Shown here one piece after another: positions 17,965 through 27,921 of a stretch of DNA of 64,000 nt. The notes below the pieces were generated by a model. It did not search any database. It was not told where the DNA came from and worked only from the letters and a program-made list of their open reading frames with translations. The DNA comes from Streptococcus suis (GTDB lineage: Bacteria > Bacillota > Bacilli > Lactobacillales > Streptococcaceae). The stretch lies in NCBI RefSeq assembly GCF_019856455.1, contig NZ_CP082205.1:2480001-2544000 (forward strand). The letters are read 5' to 3'. Both the position numbers and the translations under genes were made by a program. Every line of letters starts with the position of its first letter. The stretch's first letter is position 1.

Positions 17965-19254
17965 ATGAAACAAAATCCAGGTAAGGCACTCCTTTTGTCC
18001 CTGATCCCTGGTCTCGGACAAATCTACAATAAACAAAAAGCCAAAGGATACATCTTTTTGGGTGTTACCCTTGCCTTCCTTGTTTATTTTATTGCAATTG
18101 CAGCTGGTGAATTAGGCAACTTGATTACCCTCGGTAGTGTTCGTGGACAAGATAATTCACTATTCATGCTGATTCGCGGTTCTTTCCATTTGATTATCAC
18201 GGTTGTCTATCTCGCTTTCTATGCACTCAACCTAAAAGATGCACGTGATACCGCGAAACGATGGAATTCAGGGATGTCAGTGGCTACCACATTAAAAGAA
18301 ATGGTAAAAGGTATCTATGAGAATGGTTTCCCATATCTCTTGATTATCCCATCATATATTGCGATGACCTTTGCTATCATCTTCCCAGTTGTCGTTACAT
18401 TGTTTATCGCCTTTACAAACTACGACTTCAAACACCTGCCACCAGGTGCCTTGTTGGATTGGATTGGTATTACTAACTTTACAAACATCTGGAAACTAAG
18501 CACATTCCGTACAGCATTTGGCTCAGTACTTGGCTGGACAATTATCTGGGCACTCTGCGCTTCAACAGCTCAAATTGTTATCGGTATCTTAACAGCCATC
18601 ATCGCAAATCAGCCATTCATCAAAGGAAAACGCATCTTCGGTGTTATCTTCTTGCTCCCATGGGCTGTTCCTGCCTTCGTAACTATCTTGACTTTTAGTA
18701 ACATGTTCAACGATAGTGTCGGCGCTATTAACACACAGGTATTGCCATTCCTGAGCAAATTCCTACCATTCATCGATAATTTCCTTATCCCTTGGAAGAC
18801 CGACCCGTTCTGGACTAAAGTTGCTCTCATTATGATGCAGGCTTGGCTTGGTTTCCCTTATATCTATGTTTTGACCTTAGGTATTTTGCAATCCATTCCA
18901 AACGACTTGTATGAAGCTGCTTACATTGATGGTGCAAGTGCCATTCAAAAATTCCGTAACATCACCCTTCCGATGATTTTAGCAGTAGCAGCTCCAACAC
19001 TAATCAGTCAATACACCTTCAACTTCAACAACTTCTCTATCATCTACCTCTTCAACAATGGTGGTCCTGGTAGCGTCGGTGGTGGAGCAGGTTCAACTGA
19101 CATCTTGATTTCATGGATTTATAAATTAACCACAGGTACATCACCTCAATACTCAATGGCGGCAGCAGTTACATTGATTATCTCAATGATTGTCATCAGT
19201 ATTTCCATGATTGCCTTCAAAAAACTAAATGCTTTTGAAATGGAGGATGTATAA
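17965..19254 (+). CDS. malC: Maltodextrin ABC transporter permease
   Basis: The ATG at 17965 is 9 nt from AGGAG, while the in-frame ATG at 17959 is only 3 nt away, so the later start is preferred (429 residues). It is a MalF-type permease with an extra N-terminal membrane region ([22 protein letters not shown]), as in other streptococcal MalC proteins. The EAA loop that contacts the ATPase is [20 protein letters not shown] near residue 315. It forms the membrane channel with MalD. Its stop codon is 1 bp before the preferred malD start. Confidence 0.95.
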   Translation: MKQNPGKALLLSLIPGLGQIYNKQKAKGYIFLGVTLAFLVYFIAIAAGELGNLITLGSVRGQDNSLFMLIRGSFHLIITVVYLAFYALNLKDARDTAKRWNSGMSVATTLKEMVKGIYENGFPYLLIIPSYIAMTFAIIFPVVVTLFIAFTNYDFKHLPPGALLDWIGITNFTNIWKLSTFRTAFGSVLGWTIIWALCASTAQIVIGILTAIIANQPFIKGKRIFGVIFLLPWAVPAFVTILTFSNMFNDSVGAINTQVLPFLSKFLPFIDNFLIPWKTDPFWTKVALIMMQAWLGFPYIYVLTLGILQSIPNDLYEAAYIDGASAIQKFRNITLPMILAVAAPTLISQYTFNFNNFSIIYLFNNGGPGSVGGGAGSTDILISWIYKLTTGTSPQYSMAAAVTLIISMIVISISMIAFKKLNAFEMEDV

Positions 19255-19255
19255 G

Positions 19256-20098
19256 ATGAAAGTATCTGTAAAAACTAGACGCATACTCAATCAGACCTTA
19301 ACCTATCTCTATCTGATTGTTCTGTCTGTTATCATCATCTATCCTCTCTTGATTACAATCATGTCCGCCTTCAAGTCTGGTAACGTGGTTGCCTTCAAAT
19401 TGGATAGCAATATCAACTTTACACTAGATAATTTCAGTAAGCTCTTTAGCGAGACTCTATACGGAACCTGGTACCTCAATACGCTTATCATTGCTCTCTT
19501 GACAATGGTTATTCAAACAAGTATAGTGGTACTAGCGGGTTACGCTTATAGTCGCTATAACTTCATCGCTCGTAAGCAGAGTTTGGTCTTCTTCTTGATT
19601 ATCCAAATGGTACCAACCATGGCTGCTCTTACCGCCTTCTTCGTTATGGCCCTCATGCTCAATGCGCTCAACCAAAGCTGGTTCCTCATCTTCCTTTATG
19701 TCGGTGGTGGTATCCCAATGAACGCTTGGCTCATGAAAGGCTACTTCGATACGGTGCCAATCTCACTTGATGAATCTGCAAAACTAGACGGTGCCGGTCA
19801 CTTCAGACGTTTCTGGCAAATCGTCCTCCCACTCGTTCGTCCAATGATTGCTGTACAAGCGCTCTGGGCCTTTATGGGACCTTTTGGAGATTACATCCTA
19901 TCCAAATTCTTGCTTCGTGAAAAAGAATTCTATACTGTAGCTGTCGGCCTTCAAACCTTCATCAGTGATGTGAAGAATATGAAGATTGCCTACTTTGCGG
20001 CAGGTGCCATTCTTATTGCCCTCCCTATCAGTATCCTATTCTTCTTCCTACAAAAGAACTTTGTATCTGGTTTAACAAGCGGTGGCGACAAGGGATAA
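19256..20098 (+). CDS. malD: Maltodextrin ABC transporter permease
   Basis: The start at 19256 ([13 protein letters not shown]) has GGAGG 9 nt upstream inside the end of malC; earlier in-frame ATGs overlap malC without such a site. The 280-residue MalG-type permease has six helices and the EAA motif [21 protein letters not shown]. It pairs with MalC. Tight coupling of the two genes (1-bp gap) fits a fixed ratio in the complex. The C-terminal [12 protein letters not shown] is typical of sugar-transport permeases of this class. Confidence 0.96.
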   Translation: MKVSVKTRRILNQTLTYLYLIVLSVIIIYPLLITIMSAFKSGNVVAFKLDSNINFTLDNFSKLFSETLYGTWYLNTLIIALLTMVIQTSIVVLAGYAYSRYNFIARKQSLVFFLIIQMVPTMAALTAFFVMALMLNALNQSWFLIFLYVGGGIPMNAWLMKGYFDTVPISLDESAKLDGAGHFRRFWQIVLPLVRPMIAVQALWAFMGPFGDYILSKFLLREKEFYTVAVGLQTFISDVKNMKIAYFAAGAILIALPISILFFFLQKNFVSGLTSGGDKG

Positions 20099-20157
20099 CC
20101 CTGTCCCACCTTTTCCCTTTTTAGGGAAAACATTGATATTTATGAAAGGTCCAACGA

Positions 20158-20940
20158 ATGCTCCCATATCCTTTTTCCTATTTTTCTAGTATCTTCTCTC
20201 CAAGAAATATGTTTGCCAATCGTAGACTAATGAACCTTTGGCAACGGTTGTTTACAACGCTTTTTTTAGTGGCGCTCTTGCTCATTCCGAGCTCCCTACA
20301 GACTGTCAATCTCGAAACTTATCCTTTAGAAAATTTCGTAGAAGGTATCTATGCACCTCTGACAGATCAGGTCGTAGATGACCTCCGTCAACATGCAGTC
20401 ATTGAAAACAACCACCTAACCTATACTGGAAATACTAACTGGGAGCAAGTGACATTTGGTGATACCGTTAGCTCTAGTTCTGACTTTACTTATCAATTCA
20501 CCAATCAGTCTCTGACTATTCGTAAAGGAAGTGATATTCTAAGCGAATTGACTTATGAAGGTTTGAATACTGACGATTTTGCTAGTAAGGAGACCTTGAC
20601 TGCAACCATCTCTAAAAAATGGTATCAAGCCAACCGAGCAGCTGTCGGACTGTCCATCACTCTTATTTCGACCTTTATTTTAATAACAAACCTACTCTTC
20701 ATCCTACTAGGAGCCAGCTTCTTCCTCTTTTTGACTAAAAAGTCTCGTTTCTTCCATTTTGAAACGTTTGCAGAGTGCTATAATTTTGCTCTCAACTGTC
20801 TGGACCTGCCTACTCTTATAGCCTGTCTAATTGGACTATTTGGTCAACCTGTGACTACCCTTCTGACCATACAAAATATCCTATTTGTGCTATGCTTGTC
20901 ATGGGTATTTTTCAAAACAAAATTCAGAGATGAAATCTAG
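20158..20940 (+). CDS. malA: MalA-like DUF1189 membrane protein
   Basis: A 260-residue protein found between malD and malR in streptococci and named MalA there; its molecular function is not known. Helices near residues 30-50, 165-190, 205-225 and 230-250 enclose a large extracytoplasmic loop (NLETYPLENFVEGIYAPLTD ... SKETLTATISKK), the DUF1189 layout. It starts 59 bp after malD and ends 9 bp before malR. Late in the gene, an extended -10 promoter with a MalR-like site may drive malR separately. Confidence 0.85.
   Translation: MLPYPFSYFSSIFSPRNMFANRRLMNLWQRLFTTLFLVALLLIPSSLQTVNLETYPLENFVEGIYAPLTDQVVDDLRQHAVIENNHLTYTGNTNWEQVTFGDTVSSSSDFTYQFTNQSLTIRKGSDILSELTYEGLNTDDFASKETLTATISKKWYQANRAAVGLSITLISTFILITNLLFILLGASFFLFLTKKSRFFHFETFAECYNFALNCLDLPTLIACLIGLFGQPVTTLLTIQNILFVLCLSWVFFKTKFRDEI
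20757..20784 (+). promoter_or_regulatory. Possible malR promoter and operator inside malA
   Basis: GAAACGTTTGCAGA (20761-20774), an operator of the malX/malQ type, is followed by TGCTATAAT, an extended -10 (TATAAT at 20779-20784). The -35 (TTTTGA) is weak and overlaps the operator. Inference: malR is autoregulated from here. Confidence 0.5.
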
Positions 20941-20949
20941 GAGGTCTAT

Positions 20950-21933
20950 ATGCGTGCAACCATCAAAGATGTGGCTAAATTAGCTGGTGTCTCGCCATCT
21001 ACCGTTACCCGCGTCATTCAAAACAGCTCTGCTATTAGTCAAAAAACAAAAGACCTAGTTAGAAAGGCTATGGCGGACCTCAACTACCATCCAAACCTCA
21101 ACGCTCGAAGCCTAGTTTCTAGCTATACACAGGTTATCGGACTGGTTTTGCCAGATGACTCGGATGTTTTCTATCAAAACCCCTTCTTCCCTACTGCCTT
21201 ACGAGGAATTTCTCAAGTTGCGGCAGATCATAATTATGCCATCCAAATCTCCACAGGAAAGAATGAAGAACAACGTCTAGAAGCGATTTCTCAGATGGTC
21301 TACGGCAAACGAGTGGACGGCCTCATCTTCCTCTATTCCAAGCCCGACGATCCATTGGTACAATTAGCTATCCAACACAAATTCCCCTTCCTCATTCTTG
21401 GTAAGGCGGATTCTCCATTCATATCACTAGTTGATAATGATAATATCCAGGCCGGCTTTGAAGCTACCAACTACTTCATCAATAAAGGTTACAAAAACAT
21501 TGCCTTCGTCGCTGGTAACAAAGAGTTAGTCGTATCTCAAGACCGTTATACTGGTTACAAGAACGCCCTTAAATCGCACAATATTCCCCTGGATGAAAAC
21601 AAGGTCAAGTTTGTGTCTGGCTTCCTTCTCGAAGACAGTGCCTATAAAATTTCTAAGAAATTACTCAAACAAGACCTGGATGCAATCGTCACAACCGACA
21701 CTTCCGTTGCCGAAGGTGTTGTCAAATATCTCAACGAAGTCGGAGTCAAACTTCCTATCATTTCTTTTGACTCCGTCAAGCCAAAACTAGATATTGAAGC
21801 CTACGTTGACGTCCACGCTATTAAGCTAGGACGCGTCGCATTCAATACTCTGCACCAAATCATCAATGACAACAAGGAAGACAAGCAAGTCTGCTACCGA
21901 CGTGTCATTCCACATACCATCACCGAACTCTAA
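20950..21933 (+). CDS. malR: Maltose operon repressor MalR, LacI/GalR family
   Basis: A 327-residue regulator. The DNA-binding helix-turn-helix is at residues 3-22 (TIKDVAKLAGVSPSTVTRVI), with a hinge region around NARSLVSSYTQVIGL and a periplasmic-binding-like effector domain after it. It represses malX and malQ and is released by maltose or maltodextrin in relatives. The start follows GGAGG and sits 9 bp after malA. Candidate operators are at 16321-16334, 16486-16503, 16537-16549 and 20761-20774. Confidence 0.96.
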   Translation: MRATIKDVAKLAGVSPSTVTRVIQNSSAISQKTKDLVRKAMADLNYHPNLNARSLVSSYTQVIGLVLPDDSDVFYQNPFFPTALRGISQVAADHNYAIQISTGKNEEQRLEAISQMVYGKRVDGLIFLYSKPDDPLVQLAIQHKFPFLILGKADSPFISLVDNDNIQAGFEATNYFINKGYKNIAFVAGNKELVVSQDRYTGYKNALKSHNIPLDENKVKFVSGFLLEDSAYKISKKLLKQDLDAIVTTDTSVAEGVVKYLNEVGVKLPIISFDSVKPKLDIEAYVDVHAIKLGRVAFNTLHQIINDNKEDKQVCYRRVIPHTITEL

Positions 21934-21956
21934 CTTAGAAAGGAGCCTTTTGGCTC

Positions 21957-24008
21957 ATGGCATTACGACAATTCCAAGCATTCCTTGATGATGTAGCAAC
22001 TATTCGCTTGGTCATGGAAAAACGATTCGACTCCGAACATATGAGCTTCTCACTCGAATCAAATGATGCTACGTCTCAACTTTCTATCCATTCCTGTCTA
22101 GAAGTAGACAATCTCGTTATCTATTATCTAACCAGCCTCCATGCATTGACATTGGATAAGGACTATACCATCTACGACCAGGACCGTAATAAAGCTGAAC
22201 TCGGCTATGGTCATATCGTTCGCTCTACACTTTTTGAACAAAGTTATACATACAATGGCCAAGACTTGGGAGCAACCTATCGACCAGAGGCAACAACCTT
22301 TAAGTTATGGGCACCTATTTCTAAGCAAGTTTTTCTTGTTCTAGAAGGAAACCCACATGCAATGACTAAGGGAGCAAAAGGAGTTTGGGAAATTACTGTT
22401 GGAGGAGACCTAGAAGCGCACAGCTATCACTATCTCCACAAAGTAAACGGTGAATGGATTTCCGTTCACGATCCCTACGCCCTGTCTTCCACAGCCAACT
22501 CAGGTGACAGCTACGTTATCAATCCAGATAAACTTCATAAAACTCGTCGCGCTAAGACCCAACGACCTATCTCTCAGGCCATTCTCTATGAAATGAGCGT
22601 CCGAGATTTCTCATGGCAAAAAGAAGCTGGTTTCAAGCATCGCAGTCAATTTCTTGGCTTGACAGAGTCTCCTACCATGGATGGAATGAAGCTAGGAATG
22701 GATTACATCAGAGAACTAGGCGTTACCCATATTCAATTATTGCCTGTTTATGATTTTGGTAGTGTGGATGAAAATAAACCCCAAGCTGTTTACAACTGGG
22801 GCTACGACCCTATGCAATACAATCTGCCAGAAGGTTCCTATTCTAGCCAACCAAACGATCCTTACGCACGTATTCTAGAGCTACAAGAAGCTATCCAGGC
22901 CTACCATGATGCAGATATTTCAGTTATTATGGACGTTGTTTACAACCACGTCTATCATGCTGAAAAGTACGCATTTGAGCTCATCGTTCCAGGCTACTTC
23001 TATCGCTATGATGACCACGGCATGCGAACAGACGGGACATTCTGCGGTAACGATGTTGCCAGCGAGCGCAGTATGGTCCGCAACTACATCAAACAATCCC
23101 TTCGCCAATGGCTAGAACTCTATGGTTTTGATGGCTTCCGTTTCGACCTTATGGGTATTTTAGATAGCGAAACAATCAACCAGATTCAAACTGAATTATC
23201 TGCCATTCACCCAAATGTCTACCTCTATGGTGAAGGATGGAAAATGGCAACAGGCCTCGAATTTGAAAAGCTGGCTCACCAGTACAATGCAGAGCAGTTA
23301 CCTGAAATCAGTTTCTTCAATGACGATTACCGTGATACCTTTAAGAAACTCTTGCTCAATCCAAACCGTCTAGTAGATAAGCAATTGCACGAAAAGGTAC
23401 AACATCTCCTGACTGGTAGCCGATTAAGCCATTTCTTAACGCCTCAACAGTCCCTCAACTACATCGAATGCCATGATAATGCTACAGCATTTGACTATTT
23501 CCATATTGAGAATCCAAACTGGACACCTCAACAGCAGAAACGTGCTGCAAGTTTTGGTCTCCAGCTCATCTTAATCTCTCAGGGTATGGCCTTCATTCAC
23601 AGCGGACAGGAATTTTTCCGTACAAAAGATGAAATAGATAATACTTACAATGTCCCTGACCGTATCAACCGTCTGGAGTGGACACGAGCTATTCGTTATA
23701 GGGAACATATCGAGTTCATTCAGGAATTAATTACCTTCCGCAAAAATAATCCAATACTCAGCCAGGATAACTACGAAAGTATTCAAGAAACTTGTGATTT
23801 CTACTGGTTAACTGAATATGTTCTTCGCTATCAAGTAACAAGTGAAGAAAAGACCGTTCAATTTATCATCAACTTTGCGGATAGCGACTTTACCTATGAA
23901 CGTGAAAAAGATAAGGTAGTTCTCTACAACTATCCTCCAGTCGAAGAGCGTGATCAGCAAGAAATCACGATTGCAGGACAGAGTATTTGCATTTTAGAAG
24001 ACAAATAA
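21957..24008 (+). CDS. pulA: Type I pullulanase, GH13, cytoplasmic
   Basis: A 683-residue debranching enzyme that cuts alpha-1,6 bonds of imported branched maltodextrins. It has no signal peptide or wall anchor, unlike the large surface pullulanases of pathogenic streptococci, so it works inside the cell with MalQ. Domains: a short N-terminal region, a CBM48 near 95-180 (ATTFKLWAPISKQVFL), then the GH13 barrel. The type I motif is YNWGYDP, the nucleophile Asp is in DGFRFDLMG, the acid/base Glu is in YLYGEGW, and HDN completes the site. It follows malR by 23 bp with an AGGAGCC site. Confidence 0.95.
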   Translation: MALRQFQAFLDDVATIRLVMEKRFDSEHMSFSLESNDATSQLSIHSCLEVDNLVIYYLTSLHALTLDKDYTIYDQDRNKAELGYGHIVRSTLFEQSYTYNGQDLGATYRPEATTFKLWAPISKQVFLVLEGNPHAMTKGAKGVWEITVGGDLEAHSYHYLHKVNGEWISVHDPYALSSTANSGDSYVINPDKLHKTRRAKTQRPISQAILYEMSVRDFSWQKEAGFKHRSQFLGLTESPTMDGMKLGMDYIRELGVTHIQLLPVYDFGSVDENKPQAVYNWGYDPMQYNLPEGSYSSQPNDPYARILELQEAIQAYHDADISVIMDVVYNHVYHAEKYAFELIVPGYFYRYDDHGMRTDGTFCGNDVASERSMVRNYIKQSLRQWLELYGFDGFRFDLMGILDSETINQIQTELSAIHPNVYLYGEGWKMATGLEFEKLAHQYNAEQLPEISFFNDDYRDTFKKLLLNPNRLVDKQLHEKVQHLLTGSRLSHFLTPQQSLNYIECHDNATAFDYFHIENPNWTPQQQKRAASFGLQLILISQGMAFIHSGQEFFRTKDEIDNTYNVPDRINRLEWTRAIRYREHIEFIQELITFRKNNPILSQDNYESIQETCDFYWLTEYVLRYQVTSEEKTVQFIINFADSDFTYEREKDKVVLYNYPPVEERDQQEITIAGQSICILEDK

Positions 24009-24085
24009 GACTTTAGACCGATGAAACACGATATAGTCTGAGGTATACTATAGTCAATCCTAAATATTTTTCATAATCTCCTTAA

Positions 24086-24117
24086 AACTCACTGGTCACT
24101 CTGGTGAGTTTTTTTGT
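24086..24117 (+). terminator. Terminator of the mal cluster
   Basis: AACTCAC and GTGAGTT pair around an 11-nt loop and are followed by seven T. Confidence 0.85.
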
Positions 24118-24123
24118 GTGACC

Positions 24124-24151
24124 AAAAAACAACCCAGCATAAAGCTGAGTT
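24124..24151 (-). terminator. Terminator of nrdI
   Basis: On the reverse strand AACTCAGC pairs with GCTGGGTT, followed by GTTTTTT, just after the nrdI stop at 24160. Confidence 0.8.
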
Positions 24152-24159
24152 GAGGCTCT

Positions 24160-24612
24160 TTACATCAATCCCATTATCTTCCGACCAATGCGTTCAATGT
24201 CATTCTGCATTCCTCTGAGTTCAAAGGTGTCTATAACAGGAAAATCAAATCGCTCAGCATATTGCTTGGCAGTCAGACAATATTGGTTGTTAAAATTGCG
24301 GTTACCTGAGCCAACAACACCCAGACAGAGCTCTGCATTGGTCCCCAAAGCGATAAAATCTCCGAGAGGATTGGTCAGAATTTCCACATCTCCGTTGTCC
24401 ACTCCATTTCCACCTTCTAAGTAGGTTGGCAAAAAGGCGACAAAGGGTGCATCTAGCTGATAGAAAGGAATATCTTGCTTGACCAAATCTTTGACATGAA
24501 CTAGCTCAATCTCCCAGTCAGTTTGAAATTGGAAAAAGGACTTTAGATGTTTCACAAAACTCTCTGTATTGCCACTCAAACTGATATAAACCAAATATAT
24601 TTTCTTCTTCAT
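24160..24612 (-). CDS. nrdI: NrdI-type flavodoxin, stand-alone
   Basis: A 150-residue flavoprotein with the NrdI pattern: the FMN phosphate loop SLSGNTESF, the loop FLPTYLEGGNGVDNGDVEIL and the C-terminal loop VVGSGNRNFNNQYC. NrdI supplies the oxidant that builds the dimanganese-tyrosyl radical of the class Ib reductase NrdEF. No nrdE or nrdF is next to it. Streptococci often carry such an isolated copy, and the precise partner is not clear from this window. Two NrdR-like boxes lie upstream, tying it to the nrdD control system at the left edge. Confidence 0.9.
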   Translation of the reverse strand: MKKKIYLVYISLSGNTESFVKHLKSFFQFQTDWEIELVHVKDLVKQDIPFYQLDAPFVAFLPTYLEGGNGVDNGDVEILTNPLGDFIALGTNAELCLGVVGSGNRNFNNQYCLTAKQYAERFDFPVIDTFELRGMQNDIERIGRKIMGLM

Positions 24613-24632
24613 ACATTTCCTCTTTATAATAA

Positions 24633-24683
24633 AAACACTACATGTAGACTGTAAATACTATTTTACTCCTACATGTAGTGTTT
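24633..24683 (-). promoter_or_regulatory. NrdR-like boxes (or terminator hairpin) upstream of nrdI
   Basis: ACACTACATGTAGACT (24635-24650) and CTCCTACATGTAGTGT (24666-24681) both hold the palindrome CTACATGTAG and start 31 bp apart, three helical turns. They resemble NrdR boxes. The outer 15 bases also form a perfect inverted repeat (24633-24647 with 24669-24683) followed by T on the reverse strand, so the element could instead, or also, terminate the upstream YitT-family gene. Confidence 0.55.
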
Positions 24684-24688
24684 GTCAA

Positions 24689-25627
24689 TCAGTCACTTTC
24701 CACAAACCGACCAATAATATTGACGTTGTCAGCTACCGATACAAAGGCTTGAGGATCTGCTTTTTTCATAATTTGCTTAAATTCACTAAACTCCGCACGC
24801 GTGATAATAGTAATCAGTACCGTTTTTTGCTCATGGTTATAAGCACCCTCAGCACCGTTGATAATGGTCACACCGCGATTGAGCTTCTTATGGATTTTTT
24901 TGATAACTCGTTCTGGTTGATTGGTAATAATCATAGCCTGCATCCGCTTTTGCTTGACATAGATTGCATCTGTCATGCGGCTGGAGATAAACAGCGCAAC
25001 CATTGAATACAGGGCATATTGCCAGCCAAAGGTCATCCCTGCAATCAACATAATCAGGATGTTGACAATCAAGGAAATGGCTCCAACTTGACGTCCCGTC
25101 TTCTTGCGAATAATAATAGAGACAATATCAGTACCACCACTGGATACATTGTTCCTAAGCGCAAAGCCAATCCCAGTTCCCAGCATGAGACCACCGAAAA
25201 TAGCATTGACTAACGGATCCGTCGTCAGGGTAACTGGCGGCATAAATTGGATAAAGAAAGAACTGAAGGATACCGTAATAAAGGTAAAGATAGTAAATTT
25301 ATAACCAATTTTATACCAAGCTAAGATAAGCAAGGGAATGTTCAGGCCATAGTAGACCACCGCAATCGGTACATTCCAACCAGCGTAAGAAGCTGCCAGA
25401 GCAGAAACAATCTGTGCAAGACCAGTAACTCCAGACGAATAGACATTCCCTGGTCGAAAGAAAAAATTGACTGCAATACTAGATAGGAGCCCATAAATAA
25501 TGGACCCCGATATCCGTTCAGCATATTTTTCCCGAGAAATTCCCAAAATGACCGACCAAAACTTATTCTTTCTGGCCATTCTTATCAAGCGTACACGCTG
25601 TTTTCTGAAAAATTTATTCATTTTCAA
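24689..25627 (-). CDS. YitT-family membrane protein (DUF161/DUF2179)
   Basis: A 312-residue protein. A basic N-terminal stretch ([17 protein letters not shown]) precedes five or six transmembrane helices with the repeated glycine-rich YitT signatures ([17 protein letters not shown] and [17 protein letters not shown]). A cytoplasmic DUF2179 domain follows (residues about 230-312, [21 protein letters not shown]). Function in the family is unsettled. The annotated start overlaps the 3' end of aspS by 14 bp. A start two codons later (25621) is equally possible. It is probably transcribed with aspS. Confidence 0.88.
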   Translation of the reverse strand: MKMNKFFRKQRVRLIRMARKNKFWSVILGISREKYAERISGSIIYGLLSSIAVNFFFRPGNVYSSGVTGLAQIVSALAASYAGWNVPIAVVYYGLNIPLLILAWYKIGYKFTIFTFITVSFSSFFIQFMPPVTLTTDPLVNAIFGGLMLGTGIGFALRNNVSSGGTDIVSIIIRKKTGRQVGAISLIVNILIMLIAGMTFGWQYALYSMVALFISSRMTDAIYVKQKRMQAMIITNQPERVIKKIHKKLNRGVTIINGAEGAYNHEQKTVLITIITRAEFSEFKQIMKKADPQAFVSVADNVNIIGRFVESD

Positions 25628-27365
25628 GTGTAATGTTTAAAGCTAATTCCTCTAATTGTGCTGATACAACCGTACTTGGTGCCTGTGTCATCGGATCAGA
25701 TGCCTTGTTATTCTTCGGAAAGGCGATAACTTCACGAATGTTATCCTCACCAGCCAATAACATGACAAAGCGGTCCAAACCGATAGCCAATCCACCATGT
25801 GGTGGGAAGCCGTAGTCCATAGCTTCTAGCAAGAAACCAAACTGCTCATGCGCATCTTCAGCAGAGAAGCCAAGCGCCTTGAACATCCGTTCCTGCATGT
25901 CTTTTTGGTTGATACGAAGGCTACCGCCACCGAGCTCATAACCGTTTAGAACAATGTCATAGGCAACTGCACGCACCTGCGCCAAATCACCATCCAAATG
26001 ATGAGCTGTTTCTTCCGTCGGCAAGGTGAATGGGTGGTGGGCACTCGTATAGCGACCTTCTTCTTCAGACCACTCAAACATTGGCCAATCCACAATCCAG
26101 AGGAAGTTGAACTTACTTTCGTCAATCAAACCTTGCTCTTTTGCCAAGCGATTACGCAAGGCACCCAGGGTATTGTTGGCAACTTCCAATTCATCTGCCA
26201 CAAAGAGAACCAAGTCCTTGTCTTCAAGTTGTAAACTTGCTGTCAAGTTTGCTGTAATGTCTGTCAAGAACTTGGCAACTGGGCCAGCTAGTTCTCCCTG
26301 GTCAACTTTGACCCAAGCAAGTCCCTTAGCACCAAATTGTTTAGCGTATTCTGTTAATTTATCAATATCTTTACGTGAGTAGCTATCCGCCGCACCCTTG
26401 ACAACAATGGCTTTGACAACTGGTGCTTCTGAGAAGACTTTGAAGTCAACTTCCTTGACAGTATCTGTCAAGTCTTGCAAGAGCATGTCAAAACGAGTAT
26501 CTGGCTTGTCTGAACCATAGAAGTTCATAGCATGGTCGTAGGCCATACGAGGGAATGGCAAGGTCACATCGATTCCTTTGGTATCTTTCAAGACCTTAGC
26601 AATCAAGCCTTCTACGATGTCTTGGATTTCAACCTCATTCAAGAATGAGGTTTCCAAGTCAACCTGTGTAAACTCAGGTTGGCGGTCACCACGCAAATCT
26701 TCATCACGGAAACACTTAACGATTTGGTAATAACGGTCGAAACCAGCATTCATTAAAAGCTGCTTAGTAATCTGTGGACTTTGTGGAAGGGCATAGAAGT
26801 GACCTTTTGACACACGAGATGGCACCAAGTAATCACGCGCACCTTCTGGCGTTGACTTGGTCAACATTGGTGTTTCCACATCTATAAATTCCAAGTCATC
26901 CAAGTAGTTGCGAATGCTGTGGGTTACAGCCGCACGCAATTTGAAGTTGTTAAGCATTTCTGGACGACGAAGATCCAAATAACGGTAACGAAGACGAGTG
27001 TCATCGCTGGCTTCAATGCCATCCTTGATTTCAAAAGGTGTTGTCTTAGCTGTATTAAGTACTGTCAAGCTGGTTACTTGCAGTTCAACAACTCCTGTTG
27101 GGAGGTTGTCATTAGCTTGCTCACGCTCCACAACCGTTCCTGTTACTTCGATAACAAACTCGGAACGAAGACTCTCCGCTTTTGCCATCACTTCAGCTTC
27201 AACTGACTCAGGGTTAATCACCAATTGCATAATGCCTTCACGGTCACGCAAGTCAATGAAAATCAGGCCACCCAAGTCACGACGGCGGCCAACCCAACCT
27301 TTCAAAGTAATTTCCTGTCCGACATGTTCCTTACGAACACGTCCAGCGTACATAGAACGTTTCAT
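25614..27365 (-). CDS. aspS: Aspartyl-tRNA synthetase
   Basis: A 583-residue class II synthetase of bacterial type. The N-terminal OB-fold anticodon domain ([22 protein letters not shown]) is followed by motif 1, motif 2 ([21 protein letters not shown]), the bacterial GAD insertion (about 300-415) and motif 3 ([16 protein letters not shown]). It charges tRNA-Asp. Whether it also charges tRNA-Asn cannot be decided from sequence. hisS often precedes it in relatives, but here a 94-bp gap separates it from an unrelated GNAT gene. Confidence 0.98.
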   Translation of the reverse strand: MKRSMYAGRVRKEHVGQEITLKGWVGRRRDLGGLIFIDLRDREGIMQLVINPESVEAEVMAKAESLRSEFVIEVTGTVVEREQANDNLPTGVVELQVTSLTVLNTAKTTPFEIKDGIEASDDTRLRYRYLDLRRPEMLNNFKLRAAVTHSIRNYLDDLEFIDVETPMLTKSTPEGARDYLVPSRVSKGHFYALPQSPQITKQLLMNAGFDRYYQIVKCFRDEDLRGDRQPEFTQVDLETSFLNEVEIQDIVEGLIAKVLKDTKGIDVTLPFPRMAYDHAMNFYGSDKPDTRFDMLLQDLTDTVKEVDFKVFSEAPVVKAIVVKGAADSYSRKDIDKLTEYAKQFGAKGLAWVKVDQGELAGPVAKFLTDITANLTASLQLEDKDLVLFVADELEVANNTLGALRNRLAKEQGLIDESKFNFLWIVDWPMFEWSEEEGRYTSAHHPFTLPTEETAHHLDGDLAQVRAVAYDIVLNGYELGGGSLRINQKDMQERMFKALGFSAEDAHEQFGFLLEAMDYGFPPHGGLAIGLDRFVMLLAGEDNIREVIAFPKNNKASDPMTQAPSTVVSAQLEELALNITLENE

Positions 27366-27448
27366 TTTCTTCCTCTTTTACTGATTTTATACTTATTCAT
27401 TCTACCATAAAATGGCTGATTTTTGGGGGAAATTGCCGAGAAAAATCG

Positions 27449-27475
27449 AAAAACCAGCCCTAGTTGACTGGTTTA
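27449..27475 (-). terminator. Terminator overlapping the end of the GNAT gene
   Basis: On the reverse strand AAACCAG (from 27474) pairs with CTGGTTT (to 27451), and T residues follow. The stem begins before the stop codon of the gene. Confidence 0.7.
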
Positions 27476-27912
27476 CGGTATAACATATCCAAATGTGGGA
27501 TATCATCCTCCAAATATACTTCAGAAACTGGCTTAAAGCCAAGCGATTGATAGAATTTTTCCAAATAGGCTTGGGCACCGATTTTAATCTGACTTTCCTT
27601 CCACTCGGTTGTTATGTAAGCGATAGCTTGCTCCATCATTGGCCGACCCAATCCTTTACCACGATGGCTTGGCTTGATGACCACACGACCGATGGAAACT
27701 TCATCATAACTTAGACCAGTCGGCAATATTCTCAAATAAGCCACTAACTCCCCATTGTCTGTTCCTAAAAGATGAAGACAACTTGGGTCTTTTCCATCTA
27801 TTTCTGGATAGGGACAGGCTTGTTCCACGACAAACACATCTGTCCGAAGTGTCAAGATGGTGTAAAGTTCTTGTAAACTAAGTTGTTCAAATGTTTTTAT
27901 TTCCCACGTCAT
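27460..27912 (-). CDS. GNAT N-acetyltransferase, ElaA-like
   Basis: A 150-residue acetyltransferase. The acetyl-CoA loop is in VVIKPSHRGKGLGRPMMEQAI. The start (LSLQELYTILTLRTDVFVVEQACPYPEIDGKD) matches the ElaA subgroup, in which the substrate is unknown. The C-terminal GFKPVSEVYLEDDIPHLDM is also typical. It begins 9 bp after the aldo-keto reductase gene and shares its transcript, with a terminator overlapping its end. Confidence 0.88.
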   Translation of the reverse strand: MTWEIKTFEQLSLQELYTILTLRTDVFVVEQACPYPEIDGKDPSCLHLLGTDNGELVAYLRILPTGLSYDEVSIGRVVIKPSHRGKGLGRPMMEQAIAYITTEWKESQIKIGAQAYLEKFYQSLGFKPVSEVYLEDDIPHLDMLYRKPVN

Positions 27913-27921
27913 ACATTCCTC

